Assembly (NCBI GenBank): GCA_963814865.1
Contig: CAWFEN010000014.1
Location: 1,302,001-1,366,000 of the forward strand
Length of the DNA stretch: 64,000 nucleotides
Direction of reading: 5' to 3'
Origin: AP-15 sp963814865
Lineage (GTDB): Bacteria > Pseudomonadota > Alphaproteobacteria > ATCC43930 > CGMCC-115725
Part shown: one piece after another, positions 34,133 through 45,444 of the stretch
How positions within the stretch are numbered: the stretch's first letter is position 1
Layout of the letters: the number at the start of each line of letters is the position of its first letter
The notes under the pieces: generated by a model
What the model saw: the letters and a program-made list of their open reading frames with translations, nothing else
What the model was told of the DNA's origin: nothing
Databases searched by the model: none
Program-made: the position numbers and the translations under genes

Positions 34133-34645
34133 ATGATCACGCCCGCCTATGTCCGGACCATGGCCGCGTACAACGCCGAGATGAACCGCCGCCTGTACGG
34201 CGCCGCCGCGCACCTGCCGGAGGCCGAGCGGCGGGCGCCGCGCGGGGCCTTCTGGGGCACGATCCACGGCACCCTGACCCACATCCTGTGGGGCGACCGG
34301 CAGTGGATGTCCCGCTTCGACGATTGGCCGAAGCCGACGACCCCGATCAAGCAGAGCGCCGCCATGATCGAAGACTTCACCGAGCTCGCCGCAGCGCGCG
34401 AAAAGGCCGATGCGGATATCGAACGCTGGGCCGCAAAGGTCGACGATGCCTGGCTCGGCGAGGACCTCGTCTGGTTCAGCAACGCCGCGAATCGCGAGAT
34501 CCGCGCGCCCAAGCGGCTGCTCGTGACCCATTTCTTCAACCACCAGACGCATCACCGCGGCCAGGCCCACGCGCTGCTGACGGCTGCCGGCCAGGAGACC
34601 GGCGATACCGATCTGTTCCTGCTGATCCCGCAGATCGTGGATTAA
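34133..34645 (+). CDS. DinB-family protein
   Basis: The 170-residue four-helix-bundle protein contains a histidine in FWGTIHGTLTHILWGDRQWM and the motif LLVTHFFNHQTHHRGQAHAL, giving three histidines placed as in DinB/YfiT metal-binding proteins. Members act as thiol-dependent transferases or damage-inducible proteins. It has its own strong SD (AGGAGGAG at 34121-34128) and ATG, which argues that the uninterrupted reading frame from the enoyl-CoA hydratase gene is an artefact of a one-base insertion. Confidence 0.85.
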   Translation: MITPAYVRTMAAYNAEMNRRLYGAAAHLPEAERRAPRGAFWGTIHGTLTHILWGDRQWMSRFDDWPKPTTPIKQSAAMIEDFTELAAAREKADADIERWAAKVDDAWLGEDLVWFSNAANREIRAPKRLLVTHFFNHQTHHRGQAHALLTAAGQETGDTDLFLLIPQIVD

Positions 34646-34737
34646 GGACCTTCCCCTCACCGTCTCGCTGACCCGGGTCCTTCGCTCTCCTCGGCAAGCG
34701 GGGGCGAGGGACGATTCGGTGCGTCTGATACCGCCTT

Positions 34738-36171
34738 ATGATCAACACGTCCGAAGACGGGCTGCCGCTTCCGCAACGCTATTGGGCGATCCTGACCCTG
34801 GTCACCGGGCTGGTGGTGTCGGTACTCGACAGCGCCATCGCCAACATCGCCTTGCCGACGATCGCCAAGGATCTCGGTGCTGGCGCGGCACAGTCGATCT
34901 GGGTCATCAATGCCTATCAGCTCGCGGTGGTGATCGCCCTGCTGCCGCTGGCCTCGCTCGGCGACATCTTTGGCTATCGCCGCATCTATACAGTCGGTCT
35001 GGCGGTGTTCACGGCTGCCGCGCTCGTCAGTGCGCTGTCGCATTCCCTGTTTATGCTGGCCCTGGGGCGGGCGCTGCAAGGGCTCGGCGCCGCGGGCATG
35101 ACGAGCGTCAACACGGCACTGGTGCGGTTCACCTATCCGCGGCGGCAATTGGGCCGCGGCATCGCGGTGACTGCGGTAGCGGTTTCGATCTCCTCTGCGG
35201 CGGGGCCGAGCGTCGCTTCGGCAATCCTCGCGGTGGCTTCCTGGCCCTGGCTCTTCGCGGTCAGCGTGCCGATCGGCCTTGTCACCTTGCTTCTGTCGCT
35301 GTGGCTGCTGCCAGATACGCCGCCCTCCGAGCATCGCTTCGATTTGGCGAGCGCGGCACTGAGCGCGGTTGCCTTCGCCTTTCTGGTCGGCGGGATCAAC
35401 GGCCTCGGTCACGGCCAGGCGGCTCCATTCGTCGCCGTCGAGCTCGTCGGCGCCGTTGTCGTCGGCACCATCCTGGTGCGCCGCCAGGCCTCGCTGAGCC
35501 TGCCCTTGCTGCCGGTCGACCTCTTCAAGCATCCGGTATTCGCACTGTCGGTCACCACTTCGGTCTGCACATTTATCGCGCAGGGAATCGTCTTCGTTAC
35601 GCTGCCCTTCTACTTCGAGGACGTGGCCGGCCGCTCGCAAGTAGCAACCGGGCTATTGATGACGCCGTGGCCGGTCACGGTCGCAATCATCGCTCCGATC
35701 GCGGGCCGGCTCGCCGACCGCTATCCGGCCGGCATTCTGGGCGGGATCGGCCTCGGCGTATTGAGCCTCGGTTTTGTTCTGCTGGCGATGCTCCCGGCAC
35801 AGCCCGACACGGCCGACATCATCTGGCGAATGACGATCTGCGGTTTCGGTTTCGGGTTTTTCCAGTCGCCGAACAATCGGGCCATCGTCAGCAGCGCGCC
35901 GCGCGAACGCAGTGGCGGCGCCGGCGCCGTCCAATCGACCGCGCGTCTGCTTGGGCAGACGATCGGTTCCGCTTTCGTCGCGCTGATTTTCGGCTTTGCC
36001 GGGCCGGCCGGCGGTACCGGCCCGACCATGGCGATTCTGCTGGCCGCCGGGTTTTCGGCAGCGGCCGCAGCGGCGAGCGTCTTTCGTCTGTTCAATTTCG
36101 TGCGCCGGCCGCGCTCGGCCCGGAGCGGGTCCGCCGCGGTGCCGGCCGCAAACCGCAAAACGCCGCGATGA
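34738..36171 (+). CDS. MFS drug/proton antiporter, DHA2 (EmrB/QacA) type
   Basis: The 477-residue protein has about 14 hydrophobic segments. Signatures are VLDSAIANIALPTIAKDLG in helix 1, WVINAYQLAVVIALLPLASL with GDIFGYRRIYTVGLAVF (the A-motif loop), and the antiporter C-motif region AVSISSAAGPSVASAILA. It should export hydrophobic compounds in exchange for protons across the inner membrane. The start has no obvious Shine-Dalgarno. The preceding 90 bases contain a degenerate CCCTCACC element. No EmrA-like membrane-fusion partner or regulator is adjacent. Confidence 0.93.
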   Translation: MINTSEDGLPLPQRYWAILTLVTGLVVSVLDSAIANIALPTIAKDLGAGAAQSIWVINAYQLAVVIALLPLASLGDIFGYRRIYTVGLAVFTAAALVSALSHSLFMLALGRALQGLGAAGMTSVNTALVRFTYPRRQLGRGIAVTAVAVSISSAAGPSVASAILAVASWPWLFAVSVPIGLVTLLLSLWLLPDTPPSEHRFDLASAALSAVAFAFLVGGINGLGHGQAAPFVAVELVGAVVVGTILVRRQASLSLPLLPVDLFKHPVFALSVTTSVCTFIAQGIVFVTLPFYFEDVAGRSQVATGLLMTPWPVTVAIIAPIAGRLADRYPAGILGGIGLGVLSLGFVLLAMLPAQPDTADIIWRMTICGFGFGFFQSPNNRAIVSSAPRERSGGAGAVQSTARLLGQTIGSAFVALIFGFAGPAGGTGPTMAILLAAGFSAAAAAASVFRLFNFVRRPRSARSGSAAVPAANRKTPR

Positions 36172-36402
36172 AGTGACGCGGAGCCGGCCGAATGCGATTG
36201 TCCGCCATATTGCGGCGACGCCGCAACCGTCCTGCGCCGCGGTCGCGTCGCCCAAAGCTGGAAAGCAGATCCTTGCACGCCGACGGGGTTTCCTTATGCT
36301 CGTTGGGGTGATCGTCGGCCCGGGGGCTGGAGCGATGCCTGACGAGGACAGCATCGACGACAGGCGCGATGGAGGCTCGGGGCCTTGATACCGCTCCAGT
36401 CG

Positions 36403-37911
<1,509 letters not shown>

Positions 37912-37913
37912 GG

Positions 37914-39161
37914 GTGATGATCGTGACCACGGCGAAGCTTCACCGGCGCGAGCTGCTGACGGCCGCGGCAGCGGCCGTGCTCCTCCCGAGCGGCGCAAGG
38001 GCGTGGGCGGCGAGCGCCGACGGCGGTCCGAGGCGGCTGATCGTGATCATGCTGCGCGGTGCCGTGGACGGGCTCAACATCGTCGTGCCCTACGCCGAGG
38101 AAGCCTATTACCGGGCTCGCCCGACAATCGCCGTCGCCCGGCCCGGAACGCCCGGCGGGGCGCTGGCGCTGGACGGGCATTTCGGGCTGCATCCGGCGCT
38201 GGCCGGCCTGATGCCGTTGTGGAATGCGGGCAACCTCGCCTTTGTCGCGGCCGCCGGCTCGCCCGACCCGAGCCGCTCGCATTTCGATGCGCAGCGCTAT
38301 ATGGAAAGCGGCACGCCCGGCCGCGACACGACCCCGGACGGCTGGATGAACCGGCTGTTCCTGGCGCTTCCCGGCCGCCGCGGTCCGGCTGACGCAATCA
38401 GCATCGGGCCGACCTTGCCGCGCATTCTCTCGGGCAGGGCGGCGGTCGCCAATCTGCCGCTCGGCCCCAACGCGGCCCGGCAATTGCCGATCGACCGGCC
38501 CGAGATCGGCAGTGCCTTCGACCGGCTCTATGCCGGCAACGATGCGCTCGACGAGGCCTATCGCGAGGGCCGGTCGGCGCGCGCGCAGCTGATCGCCGAT
38601 CTGGCGACGGAACAGCGGATCGCCGACAACGGCGCGCCGCCGCCCGCGGGCTTCCCGGCCCAGGCGGCGCGGCTGGCCTATCTGATCGCCCGCGATCCCG
38701 GCATTCGGCTCGCCTTTGTCGGCCTCGGCGGCTGGGACACCCATGTCGATCAGGGCGGCGCCAGCGGCCAGCTCGCGCGCCATCTGCGCCTTCTCGGCGA
38801 CGGGGTCGCGGCGCTTGCCCGTGGCCTGGGCGGCACCTGGCGCGACACCGCGGTCCTCGTCATGTCGGAGTTCGGCCGGACGGTCCATGAAAACGGCGAC
38901 GGCGGCACCGATCACGGTCACGGCAATGTCATGTGGGTCGCCGGCGGCGCCATCAAGGGCGGCCGGGTCTATGGCGACTGGCCGGGCCTCGCGCCGCCGC
39001 AGCTCTATCAGCGCCGCGATCTCGCGGTGACCACCGATTTCCGCGCCGTGATCGCCGCCATCATCGAGCGCCACCTGCGCCTGCCCGACCACCGGCTGGA
39101 GGCGATCTTTCCCGGCATGCCGCCGGCCGGCCGGGGTCCGGCGGCGATGCTGCCGGCATAG
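37914..39161 (+). CDS. DUF1501 protein, Tat-exported
   Basis: The 415-residue protein begins with a twin-arginine-type signal (KLHRRELLTAAAAAVLLPSG) and continues with DUF1501 motifs LIVIMLRGAVDGLNIVVPYA, SRSHFDAQRYMESGT, GGWDTHVDQGGASGQLA, VLVMSEFGRTVHENGDGGTDH and HGNVMWVAGGAIKGG. The metal-ligand-like Asp/His pattern resembles the alkaline phosphatase/sulfatase fold, which is the basis for suspecting a hydrolase. It starts 2 bases after the DUF1800 stop, so the two are co-transcribed and probably act together outside the cytoplasm. Confidence 0.92.
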   Translation: MMIVTTAKLHRRELLTAAAAAVLLPSGARAWAASADGGPRRLIVIMLRGAVDGLNIVVPYAEEAYYRARPTIAVARPGTPGGALALDGHFGLHPALAGLMPLWNAGNLAFVAAAGSPDPSRSHFDAQRYMESGTPGRDTTPDGWMNRLFLALPGRRGPADAISIGPTLPRILSGRAAVANLPLGPNAARQLPIDRPEIGSAFDRLYAGNDALDEAYREGRSARAQLIADLATEQRIADNGAPPPAGFPAQAARLAYLIARDPGIRLAFVGLGGWDTHVDQGGASGQLARHLRLLGDGVAALARGLGGTWRDTAVLVMSEFGRTVHENGDGGTDHGHGNVMWVAGGAIKGGRVYGDWPGLAPPQLYQRRDLAVTTDFRAVIAAIIERHLRLPDHRLEAIFPGMPPAGRGPAAMLPA

Positions 39162-39338
39162 GCGGCCGGGCCGACGACGCTGCCCGTTCTGCGGCGTCGG
39201 GTTGCTGTCAAGACGCGCGCGCCAGGATGAGCGGACAGCCACGGCCGGGTCGGTGCAGATCAGGCGCGCAGCGGCGGCCGGGCGCCCGGTTTTTGGTAAA
39301 ACCGGCTAACAACCGCAAACGGTGACTCGACAACTTTA

Positions 39339-39367
39339 TTGCGCAGCTCGGAACTTGGTGCTATAGC
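39339..39367 (+). promoter_or_regulatory. Candidate promoter of the XrtA/EPS locus
   Basis: TTGCGC (39339-39344) and TATAGC (39362-39367) are 17 bases apart in a relatively AT-rich patch within the 330-base non-coding interval 39162-39491. They lie about 125 bases upstream of the export lipoprotein start. I saw no other gene or repeat in this interval. Confidence 0.35.
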
Positions 39368-39491
39368 GTCCCGCCGAGCGGAAGTACCTGGCCGCGCAAT
39401 GGGGCGGGCGGGGGCTGCGGCCTCTGGCGACGAGTACTTGCCGATCGTGGATATTCATCGCGGGTCGCGGAGACTGGACAGGAGCGCAGGG

Positions 39492-40106
39492 GTGCATCGC
39501 ACGTTGCTTCGCGCCGCGGGTACGGCTGTCGCGCTGATGATCGGCGGATGTTCGAACGCACCGCCGCTGCCGCCGGCACCGGCGGCCTCGGCACTGCCGT
39601 CGAGCGAATACATCATCGGCCCTGGCGACAAACTGGACATTTTCGTCTGGCGTAACCCGGAGCTGTCGGTCAACGTCTCGGTGCGCCCGGACGGCCGCCT
39701 GTCGATCCCGCTCGTCGAGGATGTCGTGGCGATCGGCAAGACGCCGACCCAGCTGGCGCGCGAACTCGAGCAGCGGCTGGCGAAATATATCAAGGAGCCG
39801 GTGGTGACCGTCATTGCCGAAGGCTTTGTCGGTCCGTTCAACGAGCAGATCCGCGTCATCGGCGAAGCGGCGCAGCCGCGTGCGCTTCCGTATCGAACCG
39901 ACATGACCGTGCTCGATGCGATGATCGAGGTCGGCGGCCTGACCCGCTATGCGGCGGGGAACGATTCCGTGATCGTGCGCACCGCCAATGGCACGCAGCG
40001 CACCTATGCGGTTCATCTCAGCAGCTTGGTCCGGGACGGCGATGTCAGCGCCAACGTCGCGCTTCAGCCGGGCGATATTCTGATCATCCCGCAGCGGCTC
40101 TTCTGA
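39492..40106 (+). CDS. Polysaccharide export lipoprotein (Wza-like, XrtA-associated)
   Basis: The 204-residue outer-membrane-directed lipoprotein has a signal ending in the lipobox IGGC followed by SNAPP, then a polysaccharide export domain (YIIGPGDKLDIFVWRNPELS, VRPDGRLSIPLVEDVVAIGK) and an SLBB-type segment (IRVIGEAAQPRALPYRT, MTVLDAMIEVGGLTRYAAGN). The GTG at 39492 was chosen because AGGAG lies seven bases upstream and the signal peptide starts there; the open frame extends further upstream without signal features. First gene of the exopolysaccharide locus. Confidence 0.93.
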   Translation: MHRTLLRAAGTAVALMIGGCSNAPPLPPAPAASALPSSEYIIGPGDKLDIFVWRNPELSVNVSVRPDGRLSIPLVEDVVAIGKTPTQLARELEQRLAKYIKEPVVTVIAEGFVGPFNEQIRVIGEAAQPRALPYRTDMTVLDAMIEVGGLTRYAAGNDSVIVRTANGTQRTYAVHLSSLVRDGDVSANVALQPGDILIIPQRLF

Positions 40107-40212
40107 GCATGCGGTATTTTGCCGGGACGGGGGGCCATCGTTTGGGGGATCGGTCGCAGCGGATCGACGTGCCGGGGACCGTCGCGCCGCAGCATTGCAA
40201 TCGGAGCCGGTC

Positions 40213-41793
40213 ATGAACTCGATACAGTCCCAGGCCATGCCAGTTCTGCAGGCGCTGTGGCGGCACAAATGGCTCGCGATCGGCGTGGCGTGGCTGGTCT
40301 GCACCGCCGGATGGATCGGCATCGCTTTTGTCCCGACCTATTTCGAGTCGACGTCGCGCGTATACCTCAACGCCGATCCGGTGCTGACGCCGCTGCTTAA
40401 GGGGCTGGCTGCGGATACCGATCCGACGCGCCATCTCGATTTCATGCAGCGCACGCTGCTGAGCCGTCCCAACCTCGAAGAGCTCGTCCGTCTGACCGAC
40501 CTCGACACCCGGCTCGACACGCCCTCGGCCAAGGAGGCTCTGTACAAACGCCTGGCCAAGGACATCGAGATCAGCCCGATCACCCCGAACCTGCTGACCA
40601 TCGCCTACCGGGACAAGGATCCGGTGCTGGCCAAGAACGTGGTCCAATCGCTGCTGACGATCTTTGCCGAGAAGACGGCGGGAAGCAGCCGGACCGAGAT
40701 GGACAGCGCGCAGCGCTTCTTGGACGACGAGATCGCCTCCTACGTCGATCAATTGCGCGCCGCCGAAAAGCGGCGGGCCGAGCTGGCGCGAAAGTATCCG
40801 GACATCATTTCGAACCGGGCGCCCGATGATACTGCGGCCAGCGGCGAGGACAGCGGCACCCGCCTCGATCAGGCACGCAACGCGGTGATCCACCTGAAGG
40901 GCGACCTCGCCGACGCCGTCACGAAGCGGGATTCGCTGCGCCAACAGCTCGCGTCGATCCCGCCGATGCTGTCCGTCGACCGGGCGCCGCAGGTGGTCGT
41001 CGCCAATGGCGGGGCGATGAGCCCCGACGAGGCGAGGCTGGCCGATTTGCGCAAGAGCCTCGATGCGCTGCGGTTGAAATACACCGACCAGCATCCGGAC
41101 GTGATCGCCACCCGCGCGGCGATCGCCGAGGTCGAGGGCGAACTCAAGCGGTCGCCGGGCGGAGCCGGGGCGCGGGCCGCCGCCAAGTCGCAGATTGCCA
41201 ACAGCGTCTACGATCAGCTCAAGGTCAAGCTGGTCGAAGCCGAAGGCACCGTCGCCACCACGCGGCAGCGCCTCGCCGAAGCCGAAACCGAGCAGACGCG
41301 GATCGAAAAGATCGTGCAATCGGCGGCGGGCGTGGTGCAGCAGGCGCAGGATCTCGATCGCGACTACAGCGTCCTGAAGAAGAATTACGAGGCGCTCGTC
41401 GCGCGGCGCGAAGCGGCGCAGATCGCCAATGCTGCCGACACCAAAACCGAAAATATTCAATTCCGCATCGTCGACCCGCCGCAGGTGCCGGTGCTGCCGG
41501 TAGCGCCGAACCGGGCGTTGCTGGTATCGGTGGTGCTGGCGTTGGGCCTCGGCGCCGGTCTCGGGGTGCCCTTGGCGGTATCGCAGCTCGACCGCTCCTT
41601 TGCCACGGTCGGCCAGCTGCGCAATCTCGGGCTGCCGATCCTGGGCAGCGTGTCGCGCCTGTCGCTCGGCGCGGCGCGGCGCCAGGCGGTCATGCAGATG
41701 GCCGGGGTCTGCGCCAGCGCCGTCGTCCTGATCGCAGTCTACGGGACGTTGCTGGCACTCAGCCTGGGTCTGCATTCGGTGGGTGTGTCGTAA
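40213..41793 (+). CDS. Polysaccharide chain-length determinant (Wzz/GNVR, XrtA-type)
   Basis: The 526-residue inner-membrane protein has a first helix near residues 20-42 (AIGVAWLVCTAGWIGIAF), a Wzz domain, a long periplasmic coiled-coil region (about 160-400) and C-terminal helices (ALLVSVVLALGLGAGLG, then AVVLIAVYGTLLALSLGL). PPQVPVLPVAPNRALL is the expected proline-rich segment before the second helix. It should set polymer length together with the following tyrosine kinase, whose ATG overlaps its stop by one base (TAATG). Confidence 0.93.
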   Translation: MNSIQSQAMPVLQALWRHKWLAIGVAWLVCTAGWIGIAFVPTYFESTSRVYLNADPVLTPLLKGLAADTDPTRHLDFMQRTLLSRPNLEELVRLTDLDTRLDTPSAKEALYKRLAKDIEISPITPNLLTIAYRDKDPVLAKNVVQSLLTIFAEKTAGSSRTEMDSAQRFLDDEIASYVDQLRAAEKRRAELARKYPDIISNRAPDDTAASGEDSGTRLDQARNAVIHLKGDLADAVTKRDSLRQQLASIPPMLSVDRAPQVVVANGGAMSPDEARLADLRKSLDALRLKYTDQHPDVIATRAAIAEVEGELKRSPGGAGARAAAKSQIANSVYDQLKVKLVEAEGTVATTRQRLAEAETEQTRIEKIVQSAAGVVQQAQDLDRDYSVLKKNYEALVARREAAQIANAADTKTENIQFRIVDPPQVPVLPVAPNRALLVSVVLALGLGAGLGVPLAVSQLDRSFATVGQLRNLGLPILGSVSRLSLGAARRQAVMQMAGVCASAVVLIAVYGTLLALSLGLHSVGVS

Positions 41794-42710
41794 TGGCCGA
41801 ATCGATTGGATTGATCGAACGCGCGGCGGCGCTTCTGCGGCAGCGCGAAACGGCCGATGCGAGCCCGCTGCCGCAGCCCCAGGCCGGGCGACAGGCCGAG
41901 CCGGCAGCACCCGCCGAAACGGTGGTCGGTCTTCGACCGGAGCTCGTTCTCGACCGCGGCCGGCTGGCCGGCTACGGCGTCAGCATTCCGTCTTCCGGGC
42001 GTTCGCGCACGGTCGAGGAATTTCGTCTGGTCAAGCGCAATCTGATGGCGGCGTGGACGCAGAACAGCGCGATCGGCGATCAGCGGGCGAGCCGGCTGAT
42101 CATGGTCACCAGCGCGCGGCCGGGCGAGGGAAAGACTTTCATCGCGCTCAATCTGGCGCTGGCATTTGCGTCGGAGAGAGATGTCAAGGCGCTGCTTGTC
42201 GACGTCGACACCCATCATTCGGCCTTGCAGAACGTGCTCGGCATTTCGGAGGACAAGGGGATCGTCGACGTGCTCGCCGGAGACGCCGAGCTGCCCGAGG
42301 TCCTGATCCGCACCAACGTGCCCAATCTCCTGGTGCTGCCGTCCGGACGAGGCGGGCCGCATGTGCCGGAGCTGTTTTCAAGCCGGCAAATGGCCGCGCT
42401 GATGGCCGATATGGCGCAGCGCTTTCCCGATCGCTTCATCATCGTCGATACCCCGCCCTGCATGGTCAGCAGCGATGCCGCCACATTGGCGCCGCTGGTC
42501 GGCCAGATCGTGTTCGTTATCGAGGCGCACCGCACGCAGCAGGAGGAGATCGAAGCCGGACTGAGCATGCTGAGCGGCTGTCCCCAAATCAGCCTGCTCC
42601 TCAACAAGAGCGACCAGACGAGCGAGCATTTCGGATCCTACGGGTACGGTTATCACTATCCCAGTGGCGAGGGCGATGAGCTGCGCTCGGACAAGCCGGC
42701 GCCGGCATAG
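41793..42710 (+). CDS. Cytosolic tyrosine autokinase (CpsD/CapB type, XrtA-associated)
   Basis: The 305-residue BY-kinase has Walker A in TSARPGEGKTFIALNLALA, Walker A' in ALLVDVDTHHSALQN and Walker B in FIIVDTPPCMVSSDA. A C-terminal tyrosine cluster (FGSYGYGYHYPSG) offers autophosphorylation sites. It pairs with the upstream chain-length protein, which provides the activating membrane domain, to control polymer assembly and export. The stop of the upstream gene overlaps its start, implying coupled translation. Confidence 0.95.
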   Translation: MAESIGLIERAAALLRQRETADASPLPQPQAGRQAEPAAPAETVVGLRPELVLDRGRLAGYGVSIPSSGRSRTVEEFRLVKRNLMAAWTQNSAIGDQRASRLIMVTSARPGEGKTFIALNLALAFASERDVKALLVDVDTHHSALQNVLGISEDKGIVDVLAGDAELPEVLIRTNVPNLLVLPSGRGGPHVPELFSSRQMAALMADMAQRFPDRFIIVDTPPCMVSSDAATLAPLVGQIVFVIEAHRTQQEEIEAGLSMLSGCPQISLLLNKSDQTSEHFGSYGYGYHYPSGEGDELRSDKPAPA

Positions 42711-44448
42711 CGGTCGGGCGCTGCGGGCACTCAGGCGGCGGCACCTCGCCCTGGCGCTTTTTTCCCTCGTTTTCGCCGCCCCCGCCCAGACGACGCCGGC
42801 GGCGGCGCAGGCCACCGACGTCGTCCCCGATGTCCTGCCGCCTTTGCCGCAAAGCGGATTTGGCCTGCCGAGCCCGCTGGTGCCGCCCAATGCATTGTAC
42901 AATGGGACGCCGTTGCCAACTCCCGGAGAAGCGCCGGGCTCGCTTGAGCTCCCTCCGGTCAGCTCCGGCGTCACCCCGCTTCAGCTCTACGATCCCAACG
43001 CCCCGGCAATCCTCGTCCTGCCTTCGATCTCAGTCGGCGAGCGGTTTACCAACAATGCAAACTACAGCTCCACCAACCGGACGGCGGCAGCCGAAACAAT
43101 CCTCGAGCCCGGTGTGACAATCTCGGCCGATACGCCAAGGCTGCAAGGGGTGCTGAGCGGCAATTTGCAGGGCAATGTCTATGTCCCGAGCTCCGATTTG
43201 GACCGGCTATGGGGCAATCTCTACGCCAGCGGGCTCGGAACCGTGGTGCCCGACAAGGTCTTTGTCGATGTCAGAAGCTACGTCAGCGAGGCCTCGACAC
43301 TGCCGGGGCTCGGCTTTGTCAGCCCGTCCCTGCTGCCGAGCAACCAGCAAACGCAAGTCTACTCCAATACGGTGTCGCCCTATATCAGAGAGTCGGTCGA
43401 CGGCCTGGTCGACACCGAGCTGCGCTATCGCTTCGGCTCGACCAACTATGGCGGCAATACCGGGGTGACGTCGTTGACTTCCGGGGCCCCCGCAAGCAAC
43501 CTCGCCTCGGGCATACTGAACGAAGGTACGTTCACGGCGGCGACCGGCGAGAATTTCGAGCGCGCCCTGTCGCGTCTGACCGTCGACGCTTCGGATTTCA
43601 GCTCGGTTTCGACATCGCAGAACAAGCAGTTCAGCGCCTATGACGATCTCGAGTATCGGTTTACGCCCGATCTCGCCGCGCTCGCCCGGGTCGGCTATCA
43701 GAACATCCAGTATCCGCTCTCCCCGGCGGCGACGTTTGTCGGCCCGACCTGGCTCGCCGGCGGGCGGGTCGGGGCGCTGGCGGATCGTGCCTACCTGGCC
43801 CTGGAATACGGCGTGCAGCAGGGCGTCTATGGCTTTACCGGGTCGGCGGCCTATCAGATCACGCCGACGATGAACCTGACGGCCACCTTGGTGCAGGGGA
43901 TCAGTTCGCCGACCCAGTATTTTCAAACCGCCCTCGCAACCTCGAGCCTGAACCCGTTCGGGGCGATCGTCGATCAATATTCGGGCCTGCCGACGGCATT
44001 CTACAACCCTGGATTAGGGCTGACGAACAATGTCTATCGCGAGCATCTGTTCAATGTCGGGATCACCGATACGGTCGGCTACAACCAATATTCGTTGTAT
44101 GGATATTACGTCAATCAGCAGTCTCTCACCCCCCCGGTCACCGCTCCGACCAATAGCCGCGGCGCAAACCTCACGTGGTCACGCTCGATCAGACCCGATC
44201 TGAACAGCAGCGCGTCCGTCGGCTACTTCAATACGACCAATGTGGTCACGACGACCACTTTAACTCCGATCGGAAGCATCAACACGGTCACCGCCAATAT
44301 CGGAGTCAATTATCTTTTCGGGGCGACCTTGACCGGTTCGGTCCTATACAGTTTCTCCTACCAGACGAACGGCGCGGCCCTGGTTTCCGGCCAGAGCGGC
44401 AATATCGTCGCCAACTCCTTGCAGTTCATGTTGACGAAGACGTTTTGA
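42664..44448 (+). CDS. PEP-CTERM-associated outer-membrane beta-barrel protein (TIGR03016-like)
   Basis: The 594-residue protein has an Arg-rich start, a signal peptide (HLALALFSLVFAAPAQ) and a Pro-rich linker, then a repetitive beta-strand region with alternating aromatic and polar residues (PSISVGERFTNNANYSSTNR; LTATLVQGISSPTQYFQTAL) ending in an aromatic FMLTKTF, as expected for outer-membrane barrels. Position between the tyrosine kinase and the ATPase is where XrtA loci carry the TIGR03016 protein. The start overlaps the kinase; ATG 42676 is an alternative to GTG 42664. Confidence 0.85.
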   Translation: MARAMSCARTSRRRHSGRALRALRRRHLALALFSLVFAAPAQTTPAAAQATDVVPDVLPPLPQSGFGLPSPLVPPNALYNGTPLPTPGEAPGSLELPPVSSGVTPLQLYDPNAPAILVLPSISVGERFTNNANYSSTNRTAAAETILEPGVTISADTPRLQGVLSGNLQGNVYVPSSDLDRLWGNLYASGLGTVVPDKVFVDVRSYVSEASTLPGLGFVSPSLLPSNQQTQVYSNTVSPYIRESVDGLVDTELRYRFGSTNYGGNTGVTSLTSGAPASNLASGILNEGTFTAATGENFERALSRLTVDASDFSSVSTSQNKQFSAYDDLEYRFTPDLAALARVGYQNIQYPLSPAATFVGPTWLAGGRVGALADRAYLALEYGVQQGVYGFTGSAAYQITPTMNLTATLVQGISSPTQYFQTALATSSLNPFGAIVDQYSGLPTAFYNPGLGLTNNVYREHLFNVGITDTVGYNQYSLYGYYVNQQSLTPPVTAPTNSRGANLTWSRSIRPDLNSSASVGYFNTTNVVTTTTLTPIGSINTVTANIGVNYLFGATLTGSVLYSFSYQTNGAALVSGQSGNIVANSLQFMLTKTF

Positions 44449-44451
44449 GCG

Positions 44452-45444
44452 ATGTACGCCAAATTTTACGGGCTCGCCACGCGACCGTTCCAGCTGACGC
44501 CCGATGCGCGCTTTTTTTTCGAGAGCTCGGTGCACCGGCAGGCGATGGCCTATATGGTCTACGGCCTGCACCATGCCGAAGGATTCATCATCATTACCGG
44601 CGAGGTCGGGGCCGGCAAGACCATCCTCGTCGACAATCTGCTGGCGACGATCAATGCCAGCACCTTCGTTGCCGCCAAGATCGTGACGACGCAGCTCGGC
44701 GGGGACGACCTTTTGCATCTGGTTGCAGCGGGTTTCGGCATTGCCAAGGAGGGGCTGACCAAAGGGTCGCTGCTGCAGCGCATCAACGATTTCGTGCTCG
44801 CCCAGCACCGCAGCGGCAAGCGCGCGCTGCTGATCGTCGACGAAGCGCAGAACCTGTCGTTCGAAGCGCTCGAGGAGCTGCGAATGCTGTCGAACATCGT
44901 CGTCGACAAGACGATGGCATTGCAGAGCTTCCTGCTCGGGCAGCCGCAATTCCGCACGGTGCTCGGCAGCCCGGGGCTCGAGCAGCTGCGCCAGCGTGTC
45001 ACCGCAGCCTACCATCTGGGTCCGCTGAACGAAGCCGAAACGAAGGCCTATGTCGAGCATCGGCTGCGGCGGGCCGAGTGGAAAGGCGATCCGCATTTCA
45101 CCGAAGCCTCGTTCCCGCTGATCCATCAGCATACCGAAGGTGTACCGCGGCGGATCAACACGCTGTGCTCCCGGCTCCTGCTCTACGGCTTCCTGGAGCA
45201 GCTCCATACGCTGACGGCCAGCGCGGTCGACAAGGTCGCCAACGACCTGCGGGAGGAAATCGCCGGGGTCATGGCGCCCCCTGCGGGAAACACCGTCGGC
45301 GCCCCGCTCGATGGCGGCGGCGAGGCTCTGACCCAGATTACTGATCGCCTCCGGATCCTTGAAGGCAGCGTCAGCAAGCACGATCGCCTGATCCGGCGGG
45401 CGATCGAGATCGCCGCCCAATATTTTCAAGGCGAGCGGGCGTGA
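44452..45444 (+). CDS. XrtA-associated ExeA/GspA-like ATPase
   Basis: The 330-residue AAA-type ATPase starts MYAKFYGLATRPFQLTPDAR and has Walker A GEVGAGKTILVDNL, Walker B ALLIVDEAQNLSFEALEELR and sensor-like RRINTLCSRLLLYGF. Proteins of this kind stand in almost every XrtA locus and probably energise or regulate envelope assembly. It starts 3 bases after the barrel protein stop; the deacetylase GTG overlaps its stop (GTGA). Confidence 0.93.
   Translation: MYAKFYGLATRPFQLTPDARFFFESSVHRQAMAYMVYGLHHAEGFIIITGEVGAGKTILVDNLLATINASTFVAAKIVTTQLGGDDLLHLVAAGFGIAKEGLTKGSLLQRINDFVLAQHRSGKRALLIVDEAQNLSFEALEELRMLSNIVVDKTMALQSFLLGQPQFRTVLGSPGLEQLRQRVTAAYHLGPLNEAETKAYVEHRLRRAEWKGDPHFTEASFPLIHQHTEGVPRRINTLCSRLLLYGFLEQLHTLTASAVDKVANDLREEIAGVMAPPAGNTVGAPLDGGGEALTQITDRLRILEGSVSKHDRLIRRAIEIAAQYFQGERA

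Noticed and set aside
31625..34660. 1011-codon minus-strand frame
   Set aside because: It is antisense to the disulfide reductase, enoyl-CoA hydratase and DinB genes and looks like a GC-driven shadow.
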